In this document: positions 1-11,672 of the stretch, in pieces
Position numbering within the stretch: the stretch's first letter is position 1
Layout of the letters: every line of letters begins with the position of its first letter
NCBI RefSeq assembly: GCF_014196835.1
Contig: NZ_JACIEK010000001.1
Location: forward strand, 818,283 to 882,282
DNA length: 64,000 nt
Direction of reading: 5' to 3'
From: Aureimonas pseudogalii
GTDB taxonomy: Bacteria > Pseudomonadota > Alphaproteobacteria > Rhizobiales > Rhizobiaceae
Made by a program: the position numbers and the translations under genes
The notes under the pieces: model-generated
Database searches by the model: none
What the model was told of the DNA's origin: nothing
Seen by the model: the letters and a program-made list of their open reading frames with translations, nothing else

Positions 1-48
1 CCGCGGGCCCGGTGGCGGCCCGCCATGCCCGCGTCAGCTTCGGCCCAT

Positions 49-80
49 GAAAAAGGGCCGCCCCGCGGGACGACCCTTTT
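49..80 (-). terminator. Rho-independent terminator of the outer-membrane protein gene
   Basis: On the minus strand an imperfect hairpin with outer arms AAAAGGG and CCCTTTT and a GC-rich interior ends in a short T run. It lies about 50 bases past the stop codon at 129. The arms can be read directly; termination activity is inferred. Confidence 0.7.
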
Positions 81-128
81 CAACGATGAAAAGGATGCGG
101 CGCCAGGGCGCCGCTCCCGGTGTGGTTC

Positions 129-962
129 TCAGAAGAACGAGTAGCGCAGACCGGCGCGGATCGTGTGGACGTCGAAGCCGTTGTCGCGAACCTGCGTGCC
201 CTTGGCACCGAAGCTCTTGTCGGCGGCGTCGTACTCGAAGGCGTCGCCTTCCCAGATCTTGGTGAACTTGTAGCCGACGTCGAGCGCCAGGCTATGGGTC
301 AGGTCGATGCTCGCGCCGGCCATGAGGGCGGTGGCCAGACGCCAGTCGTCGGTTCCCTCGCTGGTGGCCTTGAAGGGCGTGTAGCTCGGCTTGCAGCTCG
401 GGCAGACTTCCTGCGTCGAGCGATCGTCGTACTGGACGTAGGCCGCGCCGATGCCGGCGCCGAGATAGGGCGTGACCGGTCCGAAGAAGGGCAGGTCGAC
501 ATAGGCGTTGGCCATCGCCGTCCAGACGTCGGCCTTGGAGCCTTCGTCGTAGTAGCACTCGTCCTGATGACGCAGGCCGTGCGCGGCATCGATCTTGATC
601 ATGTAGGGGCAAGCGGTCTTGCCGGACACGTCGGGGCGGAAGTAGTCGAGCGTCGCGTCGGCGCGGAACATGTCGGAGAAGCGATAGCCGACGCCGCCGC
701 CGAAGCTGGCGGTCGAGTCGAGGCGCAGCTCGTCGTAGCGGTAGGTGTCGTCGATGCCTTCGACGCCGGGGAACTGGTTCCAGAAGTCCCAGTTGCCGTC
801 GGTCTTCGACTTGAAGACGTAGCCGACGTCGGCACGGATGTACCAGCCGCTGAAGTCGGGGGCCGGCTCGACGACCGGGATGGGCTCCAGAATGTCCGCG
901 GCCTGGGCAGCGAACGGCAGCAATGTCGCGGACGCCATGAGCGCGAGGACAAGCCGAACCAT
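129..962 (-). CDS. Outer-membrane beta-barrel protein, Omp25/porin-like family
   Basis: The 277-residue protein has a signal peptide (residues 1-21, ending in AQA), alternating aromatic and polar strands typical of an 8-stranded barrel, and the C-terminal pattern GLRYSFF whose last phenylalanine is the usual BAM recognition signal. Rhizobial proteins of this type are abundant outer-membrane barrels with structural or surface roles. An in-frame TTG lies at 968, but ATG at 962 has GGAG eight bases upstream and starts a better signal peptide, so it was chosen. It contains at least five cysteines, including a CPSC pair in a predicted loop, which is unusual for an outer-membrane protein and could form periplasmic or surface disulfides. 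It is monocistronic with its own terminator. The barrel call is firm; the exact subfamily is not. Confidence 0.8.
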   Translation of the reverse strand: MVRLVLALMASATLLPFAAQAADILEPIPVVEPAPDFSGWYIRADVGYVFKSKTDGNWDFWNQFPGVEGIDDTYRYDELRLDSTASFGGGVGYRFSDMFRADATLDYFRPDVSGKTACPYMIKIDAAHGLRHQDECYYDEGSKADVWTAMANAYVDLPFFGPVTPYLGAGIGAAYVQYDDRSTQEVCPSCKPSYTPFKATSEGTDDWRLATALMAGASIDLTHSLALDVGYKFTKIWEGDAFEYDAADKSFGAKGTQVRDNGFDVHTIRAGLRYSFF

Positions 963-1024
963 GGTCAAATCTCCAAAATTCGTGAGGGCGCGGCTTGGGG
1001 TTCCGCAACACTCCCGAATCTAAA

Positions 1025-1038
1025 GATTAATGATTAAC
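1025..1038. promoter_or_regulatory. Tandem GATTAAT/GATTAAC repeat upstream of the omp gene
   Basis: Two 7-base near-identical direct repeats sit about 63-76 bases upstream of the omp start, in the AT-richest part of the gap. The position suits a promoter or regulator site. No factor can be assigned; the spacing does not match the CtrA consensus TTAA-N7-TTAA. Confidence 0.3.
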
Positions 1039-1080
1039 GCTTCGTATAAAGGCCGACGCGCGCACGTCATAGGGCCGGGC

Positions 1081-2430
1081 TCAAGCCGCCTCGCGCCGCA
1101 GCGCGCCGATAATGTCGTCGACGACCTCGCCGACGAGCGCCAGGTCGTCGCCCTCCGCCATCACGCGGATCAGCGGCTCGGTGCCGGACGGACGGATCAC
1201 CAGGCGCCCCCCCTGCCCCAGCCGGTCGCGCCCGAGGCTGATCGCGTCCTTGACCCGCTCCTGCTCCAGCGGCTCGCCGCCCGAGAACCGGATGTTCTTC
1301 AGGACCTGCGGCACGGGCTCGAACTTGCGGCAGACCTCGGACACCGTGCCCCCGGCCTTGCGCACCACCGCGAGCACCTGCAGCGCCGAGACGAGACCGT
1401 CGCCGGTGGTGCCGAAATCCGACAGAACGATGTGGCCGGACTGCTCGCCGCCGACATTGTAGCCGTGCTGACGCATGTGCTCCACCACGTAGCGATCGCC
1501 GACCTTGGTGCGCGCGAGCTGGATCTGCCGCTCGTTCAGGAAGCGCTCCAGCCCGAGATTGGACATGATGGTCGCGACCACGCCGCCGGCCGCGAGACGC
1601 CCATCCTCGGCCCAGGCCTCGCCGATCACGGCCATGATCTGGTCGCCGTCCACCACCTCGCCGTTCTCGTCGACGATCAGCACCCGGTCGGCGTCGCCAT
1701 CGAGCGCGATGCCGATGTCGGCGCGCACCTCGCGCACCTTGGCGGTGAGCGCGGCGGGGCTGGTGGAGCCGCAGTTGAGGTTGATGTTGGTGCCGTCGGG
1801 ATCGACGCCGATCTTCACGACCTCGGCGCCGAGTTCCCAGAGAACGTCGGGCGCCACCTTGTAGGCGGCGCCGTTGGCGCAGTCGATCGCGACACGCACG
1901 CCCTCCAGCGACATCTCACGCGGCAGGGTGCGTTTGGCGAACTCGACGTAGCGGTCGCGCCCGCCGTCGTCGTAGCGCCGGGCCCGCCCGAGATGGGCGC
2001 CGTCGGCGAGGCGCTTCGACAGATCCTCCTCGATCAAGCCGTTGATCTCGGTCTCCAACTCGTCCGACAGCTTGTAGCCGTCGGGGCCGAAGAGCTTGAT
2101 GCCGTTGTCGTCGAACGGATTGTGCGAGGCGGAAATCATCACGCCGATGTCGGCCCGCATCGAGCGCGTCAGCATGGCGACGGCGGGCGTCGGCATCGGT
2201 CCGAGCATCAGCACGTCGACGCCGACGGCGGTGAAGCCGGCGCAGAGCGCGGGTTCGATCATGTAGCCAGAAAGCCGCGTATCCTTGCCGATCACGACCC
2301 GGTGCCGGTAGTTGCCGCGGCGGAAGGCGAGGCCCGCGGCCATGCCGACCTTCATCGCGATCTCCGGCGTCATCGGAAAGCGATTGGCCCGGCCGCGAAT
2401 GCCATCGGTGCCGAAATAGGACTTGCTCAT
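1081..2430 (-). CDS. glmM: Phosphoglucosamine mutase
   Basis: The enzyme converts glucosamine-6-phosphate to glucosamine-1-phosphate in the cytoplasm, on the route to UDP-GlcNAc for peptidoglycan and lipid A. At 449 residues it has the family length. The phosphoserine loop ISASHNP places the catalytic serine at Ser102, the magnesium loop DGDADR is at 244-249, the sugar-binding GGEQSGH motif is near residue 330, and the C-terminal phosphate-binding RPSGTEP is present. The reading frame continues far upstream through low-complexity sequence, but ATG at 2430 starts the canonical [13 protein letters not shown] and is the real start. It is the last gene of the minus-strand block after ftsH. A terminator for ftsH lies between them, so glmM probably also has its own promoter in the 200-base gap. 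Confidence 0.97.
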   Translation of the reverse strand: MSKSYFGTDGIRGRANRFPMTPEIAMKVGMAAGLAFRRGNYRHRVVIGKDTRLSGYMIEPALCAGFTAVGVDVLMLGPMPTPAVAMLTRSMRADIGVMISASHNPFDDNGIKLFGPDGYKLSDELETEINGLIEEDLSKRLADGAHLGRARRYDDGGRDRYVEFAKRTLPREMSLEGVRVAIDCANGAAYKVAPDVLWELGAEVVKIGVDPDGTNINLNCGSTSPAALTAKVREVRADIGIALDGDADRVLIVDENGEVVDGDQIMAVIGEAWAEDGRLAAGGVVATIMSNLGLERFLNERQIQLARTKVGDRYVVEHMRQHGYNVGGEQSGHIVLSDFGTTGDGLVSALQVLAVVRKAGGTVSEVCRKFEPVPQVLKNIRFSGGEPLEQERVKDAISLGRDRLGQGGRLVIRPSGTEPLIRVMAEGDDLALVGEVVDDIIGALRREAA

Positions 2431-2555
2431 GAAGGGCGGTTCCAAACTCGGGGTCGTGCGGACGTCTGCGAACGGTATCATCGCACGAAAGGTGAAAGAG
2501 AATACAAGCTCTCCGCTGGCGCGAGGCCGACCGGCTCGGCCACCGAACACACAAC

Positions 2556-2586
2556 GAAAAAGGGGCGGCCCTGCGGCTCGCCCCTC
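2556..2586 (-). terminator. Terminator downstream of ftsH
   Basis: On the minus strand the arms AGGGGCG and CGCCCCT (2561-2585) form a hairpin with a small inner GCC/GGC stem, followed by five T residues (2556-2560). It lies 47 bases beyond the ftsH stop and should separate ftsH from glmM transcription at least partly. Confidence 0.75.
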
Positions 2587-2632
2587 TCTCATCATCGAGC
2601 CGGCGCGAACCGCCCGGCGGTCAGCCCTTGGG

Positions 2633-4570
<1,938 letters not shown>

Positions 4571-4706
4571 TATCCGTCCTGGGATTGCGCCGGGGCGCCC
4601 ACATGGCGTCGTCACGTGGGACCATGACTTGGAACCGAAGATAGGTGGCCGCCAAATCCTTGCCAACAGGCTGCGGGGGATTTGCGGCAATTTGGGGCCG
4701 CGTGGT

Positions 4707-5975
4707 TTACATGAAGGGCGCGGACCCCGGCAGATCGGCCCACAGCCGCCAGCCCACGCGCCCGCGCAAGACGAGCGGCGCGCAGCTCGGCAGCTTGGGG
4801 GCCAGCGCCGGATGGCAGGCGATCGGACGGTCCGATTCGTCCAGCGCCACCGGCAGGGTCCGGTCCCGCAGGTTGCCCCGTCCGAGCGATCCCCATGCGA
4901 CGATCCGCATCGCCCTGCCCGCCTCCGCCGGTGGCCGGATGTCGAAGCGATGATCGAAGGTGACGTCCGGTCCCTCGGTGGACATCGGCGCGATGCCCTC
5001 GCGCCCGTATTCGCGCAGAAACAGCAGCCGGTCGCCCTGGCGCTCGACCCGGCAGCCATTGAGGGTCGCCGTGAACCGGCGCCGAGCCGCCAGCGCCTCC
5101 GCGAGGCGAAGCACCGCGCGCGTCGGCGGCGTGACCGCCGCGCCGCCGGCCGCCGTCAGACAACGCGACAGCAACGTCGGGGAAAGGGCGGAGGCATCCG
5201 CGAGCTCGATCTGCCCGCTCTCGCCGGTGCGCAGGGTTCCGCTCACGGCGAGCGCGCGCAGGCGCTCGGCAAGCGCCTCGTCCCGCGTCATGCGGTGCCG
5301 ATCCGCCGCCCGCAGCACGTCGGCCAGCGCCGCCTCGTCGTGCTCGCCGGCCGCGAGGGCAAGGCGAAGACGGGCGCGGGCCGAGCGTGGGTCCCGGTTG
5401 CCGGGATCATCGGCGGCCTGCACTCCCTCGCCGGCCACGAGATCGACGAGCGCGGACTTTCGCAGCGACAGGAACGGGCGCAGCAGCACGAGGCCGGGCT
5501 GGAGATCGCGCCACACCCGCATGCCCGCCGCCTCCTGCAGTGCGACGCCGCGCGCCCGTGCCAGGAGATGCGTCTCGAGCTGGTCGTCGAAATGATGGGC
5601 GGTGACCACCGCGTCGGCGCTGCATCGCCGGGCTTCGCGGGCGAGAAGGTCGTAGCGAGCCTCGCGCGCCAGCGCCGCGAGATTGCCGCCGGCGCCCTCG
5701 GGCCCACGCCAGACGAGACGGCGATGCGACAGGCCGAGCGCGGCGCAGAGCGCGCCCACCGCCTCGGCCTCCGCTGCGCTTTCGGGTCGCAGACCATGGT
5801 CGATGGTGGCGACCGCGAGGGGGGGAAGATCGGCGCGTCCGGTGCGAGCAGCGAGGAGTAGCGCCAGCGAGTCGGGCCCGCCGGAGACGGCGAGGAGGAG
5901 GCCGGACGAGACGCAGCGTGCGCTGGAGACGATGCGGAGCGCGGCGGCCAGCGCCTCCCCAGTGCCGTCAGTCAC
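4707..5975 (-). CDS. tilS: tRNA(Ile)-lysidine synthase
   Basis: TilS uses ATP and lysine to modify C34 of the CAU-anticodon tRNA-Ile to lysidine, so that it reads AUA instead of AUG. The PP-loop SGGPDS lies near residues 30-35, followed by the N-type ATPase signature HHFDDQLET near 130. The C-terminal part is divergent, as is usual in alphaproteobacteria. Length is 422 residues. The start is GTG at 5975; no ATG gives a better N-terminus. It lies 36 bases after the cpoB stop and precedes ftsH, the conserved cpoB-tilS-ftsH order in Rhizobiales. Confidence 0.93.
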   Translation of the reverse strand: MTDGTGEALAAALRIVSSARCVSSGLLLAVSGGPDSLALLLAARTGRADLPPLAVATIDHGLRPESAAEAEAVGALCAALGLSHRRLVWRGPEGAGGNLAALAREARYDLLAREARRCSADAVVTAHHFDDQLETHLLARARGVALQEAAGMRVWRDLQPGLVLLRPFLSLRKSALVDLVAGEGVQAADDPGNRDPRSARARLRLALAAGEHDEAALADVLRAADRHRMTRDEALAERLRALAVSGTLRTGESGQIELADASALSPTLLSRCLTAAGGAAVTPPTRAVLRLAEALAARRRFTATLNGCRVERQGDRLLFLREYGREGIAPMSTEGPDVTFDHRFDIRPPAEAGRAMRIVAWGSLGRGNLRDRTLPVALDESDRPIACHPALAPKLPSCAPLVLRGRVGWRLWADLPGSAPFM

Positions 5976-6011
5976 GCGGGTTCCGCCCTGCCCGCGATGC
6001 CCGTCGCTCGA

Positions 6012-6989
6012 TCAGGAGCAGCGCGCCGACTTTTCCTCGACCTCGAGCTTGCGCTTCACGTTGGCGCTCATCGCGGGGTAGCGGCGCGACACTTCCGAAT
6101 AGGTGACGCAGGCCGTCTCGCGGTTGTCGAGATGGGCCAGCGACATGCCGAGCTTCAGCATCATCTCCGGGGCCTTGCCGGCCTGGGGATGGGTCTTCTG
6201 CGCGTTGAGGAAGACCTCGGCGGCATCGCGGTACTTGGCCTGCGCATAGAGCGATTCGCCGAGCCAGTACTGCGCGTCCGGCGCGTCCTGCGAGGTCGGG
6301 TAGGCCTGCGTGTACTGGCGGAAGGTGGTTTCGGCGAGGTGGTAGTCGCCGGCGAGCATGTAGTTGTAGCCGAGCGAATAGAGTTCGACCGGACCGTTGG
6401 CGGCGATCGAGGCGACCTGACTGGGGGCCTCGGCCGGCGCGGCCGCGGACGCGGCGACACCGCCGCCGAGGATCGAGGCGATCTCGTCGCCCGCCGGCGC
6501 GGGCGCGGCGGCGACCGAGCCGGTCTGCGTGGCGTCGGTACCGGGAACGGAAACGCTCGCGGGCGCCGCCGCCGCCACGCGGGGCGCAGTCGCCAGCGTG
6601 GGATCGACGGCCGGTGCGGCGTCGGTGCGGCGTTGCGGCGCAGCGGCGGTGCCGCTCTTGGCCTTTTCCAGATCCTGGAAGCGGAACTCGTTGTCCTCCT
6701 GCGTCTTGCGCAGCTGCTCCTGCAGCTGCAGCACAAGGAAGGACAACTCCTCCACCTTGCCGGTGAGGCGGCGCATCTCCTCTTCCATCTGGCTGAGGCG
6801 TACGCCCCCGTCGGAGGCCTGCGCCATCAACACGGGCGCTGGCTGGGGTGCGGGAGCGGCGACGCGGGCCCGCGTCTCGCCGCCCAGGCCGAAGGGCAGG
6901 TCGAGCGCCGAGGCGGGGCCAGCGACGGCGAGAACGGCCAGCGAGCCGAGGAGGAGACGGGAGAGAGACTGGCGGGCCATACGGAACAT
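6012..6989 (-). CDS. cpoB: Cell division coordinator CpoB (YbgF), periplasmic TPR protein
   Basis: CpoB works in the periplasm with the Tol-Pal system to coordinate outer-membrane constriction with septal peptidoglycan synthesis. The 325-residue protein has an N-terminal signal peptide ending around ASA, a coiled-coil segment (about residues 58-105, containing QMEEEMRRLTGKVEEL) that mediates trimerisation in the family, an Ala/Pro-rich linker, and a C-terminal block of TPR repeats (about 205-320). An ATG three codons downstream (6980, MARQSL) is an alternative start. It follows pal, with a terminator in between, and precedes tilS. Confidence 0.93.
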   Translation of the reverse strand: MFRMARQSLSRLLLGSLAVLAVAGPASALDLPFGLGGETRARVAAPAPQPAPVLMAQASDGGVRLSQMEEEMRRLTGKVEELSFLVLQLQEQLRKTQEDNEFRFQDLEKAKSGTAAAPQRRTDAAPAVDPTLATAPRVAAAAPASVSVPGTDATQTGSVAAAPAPAGDEIASILGGGVAASAAAPAEAPSQVASIAANGPVELYSLGYNYMLAGDYHLAETTFRQYTQAYPTSQDAPDAQYWLGESLYAQAKYRDAAEVFLNAQKTHPQAGKAPEMMLKLGMSLAHLDNRETACVTYSEVSRRYPAMSANVKRKLEVEEKSARCS

Positions 6990-7128
6990 CCCTTCGGGAT
7001 CGCTCGGTGACCGGCCCCGGGAGGGGCAAAGGGGCGGCTTCCGACGATCGGATCGGCGTGCCTCGCATCAAGGGAGCGAAGGCGTCCAAAGTTTGTCCGG
7101 CCCTAGCACAACGGCGTGCTCGCCTCAG

Positions 7129-7152
7129 CAAAACGGCCCCGAAGGGCCGTTT
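7129..7152 (-). terminator. Terminator downstream of pal
   Basis: Perfect 9-bp inverted repeat AAACGGCCC / GGGCCGTTT with a 4-base loop (7131-7152). On the minus strand it continues to a run of four T. It lies 28 bases past the pal stop, so cpoB is probably read from partial read-through or its own promoter. Confidence 0.75.
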
Positions 7153-7179
7153 CACTCACATCACTGTTGCCGAAAAGGC

Positions 7180-7740
7180 TCAGGAGCCGGCGCCCGAGAG
7201 CACCGTCACCGCGCGGCGGTTCTGCGACCAGCAGGAGATGTCGTCGCACACCGCCACCGGGCGTTCCTTGCCGTAGGAGATGGTGCGCATGCGGCCCGAC
7301 GAGACGCCCTGCGAGGCGAGGTAGTCGCGCGTGGCGGCGGCGCGGCGGGCGCCGAGCGCCAGATTGTACTCGCGGGTGCCGCGCTCGTCGGCATGGCCTT
7401 CCACGACGATCCGGTAGTTCGGGTACTGGTTCAGCCACTGCGCCTGACGCGAGAGCGTCTGCTGCGCGTCGGCGCGGATCGAGGTCGAGTCCGTGTCGAA
7501 GAAGATGCGGTCGCCGACATTGACCGTGAAATCCTGCGTCGAGCCCGGTGCGCCGCCGCGCCCGCCGGCACCGCCGGCTCCCGCGCCGCCGGCGCCGCCG
7601 AGACCGCCGGCCCCGCCGAGGCCGAGGCCCGCCGCGTTGTCGGGTAGAACGTTGCTCTTCTTGGCGCAGGCCGAGAGAGCGAGAGCGGCCACGAGCGCGA
7701 GAGCGATGCGACCATGGACCCCAGTTGCGATGCGGCGCAT
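7180..7740 (-). CDS. pal: Peptidoglycan-associated lipoprotein Pal
   Basis: Pal anchors the outer membrane to peptidoglycan and binds TolB. ATG at 7740 is preferred because AGGAGA lies six bases upstream; the alternative ATG at 7755 would place that Shine-Dalgarno inside the gene. The product is 186 residues. A lipoprotein signal with lipobox LSAC puts the acylated cysteine at residue 25. A striking Gly/Ala-rich linker (about residues 40-65) replaces the usual Ser/Thr-rich tether. The OmpA-like peptidoglycan-binding domain has the EGHADERG and GARRAAATRDYL motifs. Cysteines near the C-terminus (CDDISCW) may form a disulfide. Part of the tolQRAB-pal unit. Confidence 0.95.
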   Translation of the reverse strand: MRRIATGVHGRIALALVAALALSACAKKSNVLPDNAAGLGLGGAGGLGGAGGAGAGGAGGRGGAPGSTQDFTVNVGDRIFFDTDSTSIRADAQQTLSRQAQWLNQYPNYRIVVEGHADERGTREYNLALGARRAAATRDYLASQGVSSGRMRTISYGKERPVAVCDDISCWSQNRRAVTVLSGAGS

Positions 7741-7837
7741 GGCCGTCTCCTTCATGTCATGGAATGGTGTGCCGCCCGTTTACCATGTTCGAGGTTAACG
7801 AGCGGTCAATGCACGTCGAAGGCGGATGCCTTCGACG

Positions 7838-9148
7838 CTACTCCAGCGCCGGCGACCAGGCCGGGTCGGAGCCGTAGTTCGGCGTCGCGATCTTCTGCTC
7901 GTTGCGGCCGGTGAGATCGATCGAATAGAGTTGCGGCCCGCCACCGCCCTGCACGTCGCGGAAGAACATCAGGACGCGGCCGTTCGGCGCCCAGGTCGGG
8001 CCCTCGTTGTGGAAGCCCGACGTGAGAATGCGCTCGCCCGAGCCGTCCGGCTTCATCACGCCGATCTGGAACTGACCACCCGACTGCTTGGTGAAGGCGA
8101 TGAGATCGCCGCGCGGCGACCAGACGGGCGTCGAATAGGACGCCGCGCCGAAGGAGATGCGCTGCTGGCCGGAGCCGTCGGCCCCCATCACGTAGATCTG
8201 CGGGCGCCCGCCCCGGTCGCTCTCGAACACGATCTTCGAGCCGTCCGGCGAGAAGGAGGGCGAGGTGTCGATGGCACTGGTCGAGGTGAGGCGCGTCGTG
8301 GCGCGCGAGCGAAGGTCCATCGCGTAGATGTTGGCGTTGCCCTCCTGCTGCAGGCTCATCACCACCTTCTGGCCGTCCGGCGAGAAGCGCGGCGCAAACG
8401 TCATGCCGGGGAAATTGCCGACGATCTCGCGCTGCCCGGTCTCGAGCTGCAAGAGGTAGACCCGCGGCTCGCCCTCGCCGAAGGACATGTAGGTGACCTC
8501 CTGCCGGTTGGGCGAGAAGCGCGGGGTGAGCACGAGGTCGCCCCCCTGCGTGAGGTAGCGCACGTTGGCGCCGTCCTGATCCATGATGGCGAGGCGCTTG
8601 CGGCGCTTGTCCTTCGTGCCGGTCTCGTCGACGAAGACGACGCGCGTGTCGAAATAGCCCTTCTCGCCCGTCAGCCGCTCGTAGATGGCGTCGGCGATGA
8701 TGTGGGCGACGCGGCGCCAGTTGTCGGGCGTCGCGTAGAACTGCTGGCCGTCGAGCTGGTTGGCGGCGAACGTGTCCCACAGCCGGAACTCGACGCGCAG
8801 CCGCCCGTCGGCCTCCGGCGTCACGCGGCCGGAGACGAGAGCCTGCGCGTTCAGCACCGTCCAGTCCTGGAAGCGGGGCGTGGCGTCGGGCGAGAGGTCC
8901 TTCTGGATGAAGGCGGCCGGGTTCACCGGCGCGAAGAGGCCGGAGCGCTTGAGGTCGGCCGAGACCACGTCGATGATCTTCTGCCCGAGCGCGTCGCGCG
9001 ACTGGAACGCCGGCAGCGCGATGGGCAGCGGCGCCACGGTGCCGCGCGTCAGGTCAAGTTCTACTGCGGCGTCAGCCGGAGCCGACATCGTCATGCCGGT
9101 TGCGCTGGCAGCCAGTGCAATGGCGAAGTATCGGATAAAGCGCGTCAT
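7838..9148 (-). CDS. tolB: Tol-Pal system translocation protein TolB
   Basis: TolB is a periplasmic beta-propeller that links TolA to Pal. The 436-residue protein has a signal peptide (residues 1-27, ending ADA), an N-terminal TolB domain, and a C-terminal six-bladed propeller. The blade repeats are visible as SPDG/SPRG/APNG motifs preceded by W or F (for example [14 protein letters not shown] and [13 protein letters not shown]). The gene lies between tolA and pal on the same strand. The 143-base gap to tolA is noticeably AT-rich and may hold an internal promoter for tolB-pal. Confidence 0.96.
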   Translation of the reverse strand: MTRFIRYFAIALAASATGMTMSAPADAAVELDLTRGTVAPLPIALPAFQSRDALGQKIIDVVSADLKRSGLFAPVNPAAFIQKDLSPDATPRFQDWTVLNAQALVSGRVTPEADGRLRVEFRLWDTFAANQLDGQQFYATPDNWRRVAHIIADAIYERLTGEKGYFDTRVVFVDETGTKDKRRKRLAIMDQDGANVRYLTQGGDLVLTPRFSPNRQEVTYMSFGEGEPRVYLLQLETGQREIVGNFPGMTFAPRFSPDGQKVVMSLQQEGNANIYAMDLRSRATTRLTSTSAIDTSPSFSPDGSKIVFESDRGGRPQIYVMGADGSGQQRISFGAASYSTPVWSPRGDLIAFTKQSGGQFQIGVMKPDGSGERILTSGFHNEGPTWAPNGRVLMFFRDVQGGGGPQLYSIDLTGRNEQKIATPNYGSDPAWSPALE

Positions 9149-9291
9149 TGCGGGACCTTCCCGTACAGCAATCGGATTTTCACTTCGTCAAACACGACGT
9201 GGCATCCGTTCTGTCATTTCAATCAAGGGTGGACCGGCCTCTTAGGTCGGGTTGGTCGGCAAAGCACTGCCGTTTACAATATAATACTAAG

Positions 9292-10413
9292 TCAAAACAT
9301 CTGACTGGGATCAAAGTTGATCGTTACTTCCGACCATGTGTCGTACTTTTCTGCGGGAAGGTTGTAAGGCGCACAACGTCGAATCGCACGAAGTGCCGCC
9401 TCGCCGGCTGCTCTTTCCGCTGTCGAGCCAGAACCACCTTCCAGAATTTCAGGCATGCCATCGACATCGCCGGTAGGCTTCAAACGCATCGAAACTTTAA
9501 CCCGGAAGCTACCTGCGTCGGCATTGCCGGCCGGCGGACTCCAGCATTTTTCCATTTGGCCTTTCAGCGCGTCGAGCTCGCTCTGCGACAGAGTGCCGCC
9601 CGTCGCCTTCTTGGCGCCGAGCGAGGCGGTCTGGGTCGAGCCCTTGGAGCCGCCGCCCGCCGAATCCTGCTTGTTCAAAAGAGCCGCGACCTTGTCCTCG
9701 AAATTCTTCTCCGTCGACTTCTGCGAGTCCGTGGTCTTGGTTTCCTTCGTCTTTTCGGTCGACTTCGACGTGGTGGGCGTCTTGGTCTTTTCCGGCGTCT
9801 TCACCGCTTCCTTCACCGGCTCGGGCTTGGGCTCGGGGGGCTTCTCGGCCACCTTCACGGGCTCGGGCGGACGGGGCTTGGCCTGTGGCATCGGCACGTT
9901 CTTGGGCGGCGCCGGGGGCTCGGGCGGCTTTTCGGCCAGAAGCTCGGCGAGTTCGTCGATCTCGGTCGGCGGCTCGGGCGGCGTCGGCACGTCGGGCTTG
10001 GCCTCAGTCACCTCCGGCGGGGCAGGCGTCGGCTCCGGCACGGGGGCGGGCGTCGGGACGGGGGGCGTCGGCTCGGCAGCTGGCGGCGGGGGCGGCGGCG
10101 CTTCGGCGGCAGCGGTCTTCACGCTCTCCTGCGGCGCGGCCTTCGGCGCCGGCGGGGTGTCGAGATCCACCTTGTTGTCGCCGACGTTCTGCGCGTCCAC
10201 GAGCGGCGTCTCCGGCCGCTCGGTGGGCTTGGGCGCGGAGATCTCGGCCTCGGGCGCCTTCTCGTCGCCGAGCGTCGCCTCGGAGAGATCGGAAATCAGG
10301 GTCACCGGCACGGACTCGCCGCCCATCTCGAGCGGCTCGGGCGAGCCGAGCGACCACAGTCCCCAGGTGAGGACGGCGGCGTGCAGGGCGGTGGAGATGC
10401 CAACGGACTTCAT
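9292..10413 (-). CDS. tolA: Cell envelope integrity protein TolA
   Basis: TolA spans the periplasm and transmits the TolQR proton-motive force to TolB-Pal. The 373-residue protein has one N-terminal transmembrane helix (about 3-22), then a long Pro/Glu/Lys/Ala-rich extended region (about 65-255), and a C-terminal globular TolA-III-like domain carrying two cysteines (KCWSPP and RRCAPYN). The rich Pro-Glu-Pro segment is typical of alphaproteobacterial TolA, in contrast to the Lys/Ala helix of E. coli. Located directly after tolR, 10 bases between genes. Confidence 0.93.
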   Translation of the reverse strand: MKSVGISTALHAAVLTWGLWSLGSPEPLEMGGESVPVTLISDLSEATLGDEKAPEAEISAPKPTERPETPLVDAQNVGDNKVDLDTPPAPKAAPQESVKTAAAEAPPPPPPAAEPTPPVPTPAPVPEPTPAPPEVTEAKPDVPTPPEPPTEIDELAELLAEKPPEPPAPPKNVPMPQAKPRPPEPVKVAEKPPEPKPEPVKEAVKTPEKTKTPTTSKSTEKTKETKTTDSQKSTEKNFEDKVAALLNKQDSAGGGSKGSTQTASLGAKKATGGTLSQSELDALKGQMEKCWSPPAGNADAGSFRVKVSMRLKPTGDVDGMPEILEGGSGSTAERAAGEAALRAIRRCAPYNLPAEKYDTWSEVTINFDPSQMF

Positions 10414-10423
10414 GGCGCGCGCG

Positions 10424-10879
10424 TCAGCTTCCCGCGGTCTGCTGGGCCGTGACGAGGCCGATGTTGCGGAAGCCCGCCGCCGAGATGCGCGCCATCACCT
10501 TCATCACCGTGCCGTAGCCGGCATTGCCGTCGGCGCGCACGAAGATGCGCTCCTCGTAGCCGGCCTCGGCGATCGCCTTCAGCTGCTCGACGATGGCGTC
10601 CTCGGCCACGGGCGTCTCCTGCAGGAAGATCTCGCCGCCCGCCTGCACGGAGATGGTGATCGGCTGCTTCTTGGCGCTGAGCGATTTCGCCGCCGTCTTC
10701 GGCAGCTCCAGCGGCACGCCCACCGTCATCATCGGCGCCGACACCATGAAGATGATGAGCAGCACCAGCATGACGTCGACCATCGGCGTCATGTTGATCT
10801 CGTTCATCGGCCCACGGCGCTTGCCGCGCCGGCGGCGCGATCCGCCGCCGGAAGATGCGGCGCCCGTCGACATGCCCAT
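10424..10879 (-). CDS. tolR: Tol-Pal proton channel subunit TolR (ExbD family)
   Basis: TolR forms the proton channel with TolQ. The 151-residue protein has a basic, Ser/Gly/Arg-rich cytoplasmic start, then a single transmembrane helix (about 31-50) with the conserved TPMVDVMLVLL pattern. Asp35 is the expected proton-carrying residue. The periplasmic ExbD domain follows. The gene lies 76 bases after tolQ and 10 bases before tolA, consistent with co-transcription. Confidence 0.96.
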   Translation of the reverse strand: MGMSTGAASSGGGSRRRRGKRRGPMNEINMTPMVDVMLVLLIIFMVSAPMMTVGVPLELPKTAAKSLSAKKQPITISVQAGGEIFLQETPVAEDAIVEQLKAIAEAGYEERIFVRADGNAGYGTVMKVMARISAAGFRNIGLVTAQQTAGS

Positions 10880-10955
10880 GGATCGGTTCCCCTCGGAGTG
10901 GCCGCGCCCGGCGGCCGATGTGGTCTGCGGTGGTTCGTCGGTCGAGCCGCCGGGC

Positions 10956-11672
10956 TCAGCGAGCGGCCGACTTCTCGTCGATCTGGCGCGACAGGATGGA
11001 CGAGAACTCGTCCGCGAAGGCTCCGAGCCGCATGCCGAGCTTGCCGGCGTCGGCCGAGAGCTTGTTGTAGGCGACGACCGCCGGAATGGCCGCCACGAGG
11101 CCGACGGCGGTGGCGAGCAGCGCCTCGGCGATGCCGGGCGCCACCACCGCGAGGCTGGTCTGCTCGGAGGCGGCGATCGACTGGAACGAGGTCATGATGC
11201 CGACCACGGTGCCGAACAGGCCGACGAAGGGCGCGGCCGAGCCGACGGTGGCAAGGAAGCCGAGGCGCGATTCCAGATGGTCCATCTCGCGGGCCATGGT
11301 CACGTCCATCGCCTTCTCGATGCGGGTCTGCAGGCCGATCGGCGAGCGGGCGCCCTTCTCGAAGGACTTCTTCCACTCGCGCATGGCGGCCACGAACAAG
11401 GCGCCCATGCCGGAGGTCTTGCGGTCCGACAGCGTGTGGTAGAGCTCCTCGAGCGACTGGCCGCTCCAGAAATTGGTCTCGAAATTGTTGAGCTGGCGCC
11501 GGAAGCGGGCGTAGCGGGCGGCCTTGTCGAAGATGATCGCCCAGGTCCACACCGAGGCGGCGAGCAGCCCCAGCATCACGAACTTGACGACGAAGCCGGC
11601 CTGCCAGAACAGTCCGAGTATCGACATGTCGCTGCCATGGGCGGCGAGCGCAGTCTGGGCGACGTCGTTCAT
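10956..11672 (-). CDS. tolQ: Tol-Pal system protein TolQ (MotA/TolQ/ExbB family)
   Basis: TolQ is the polytopic inner-membrane part of the TolQR proton motor. The 238-residue product has three hydrophobic helices (about 19-41, 130-152, 168-195), and the last two carry the conserved GLFGTVVGIM and small-residue-rich ATAVGLVAAIPAV segments. ATG at 11672 gives the normal length; the open frame upstream has no family similarity. It is first in the tolQRA group, with a 354-base upstream gap that contains an inverted repeat at 11803-11831. Confidence 0.96.
   Translation of the reverse strand: MNDVAQTALAAHGSDMSILGLFWQAGFVVKFVMLGLLAASVWTWAIIFDKAARYARFRRQLNNFETNFWSGQSLEELYHTLSDRKTSGMGALFVAAMREWKKSFEKGARSPIGLQTRIEKAMDVTMAREMDHLESRLGFLATVGSAAPFVGLFGTVVGIMTSFQSIAASEQTSLAVVAPGIAEALLATAVGLVAAIPAVVAYNKLSADAGKLGMRLGAFADEFSSILSRQIDEKSAAR

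Noticed and set aside
7548-7640. GC-rich repetitive stretch that could be taken for a repeat element
   Set aside because: It encodes the Gly/Ala-rich linker of Pal in the correct frame; the periodicity is codon repetition.
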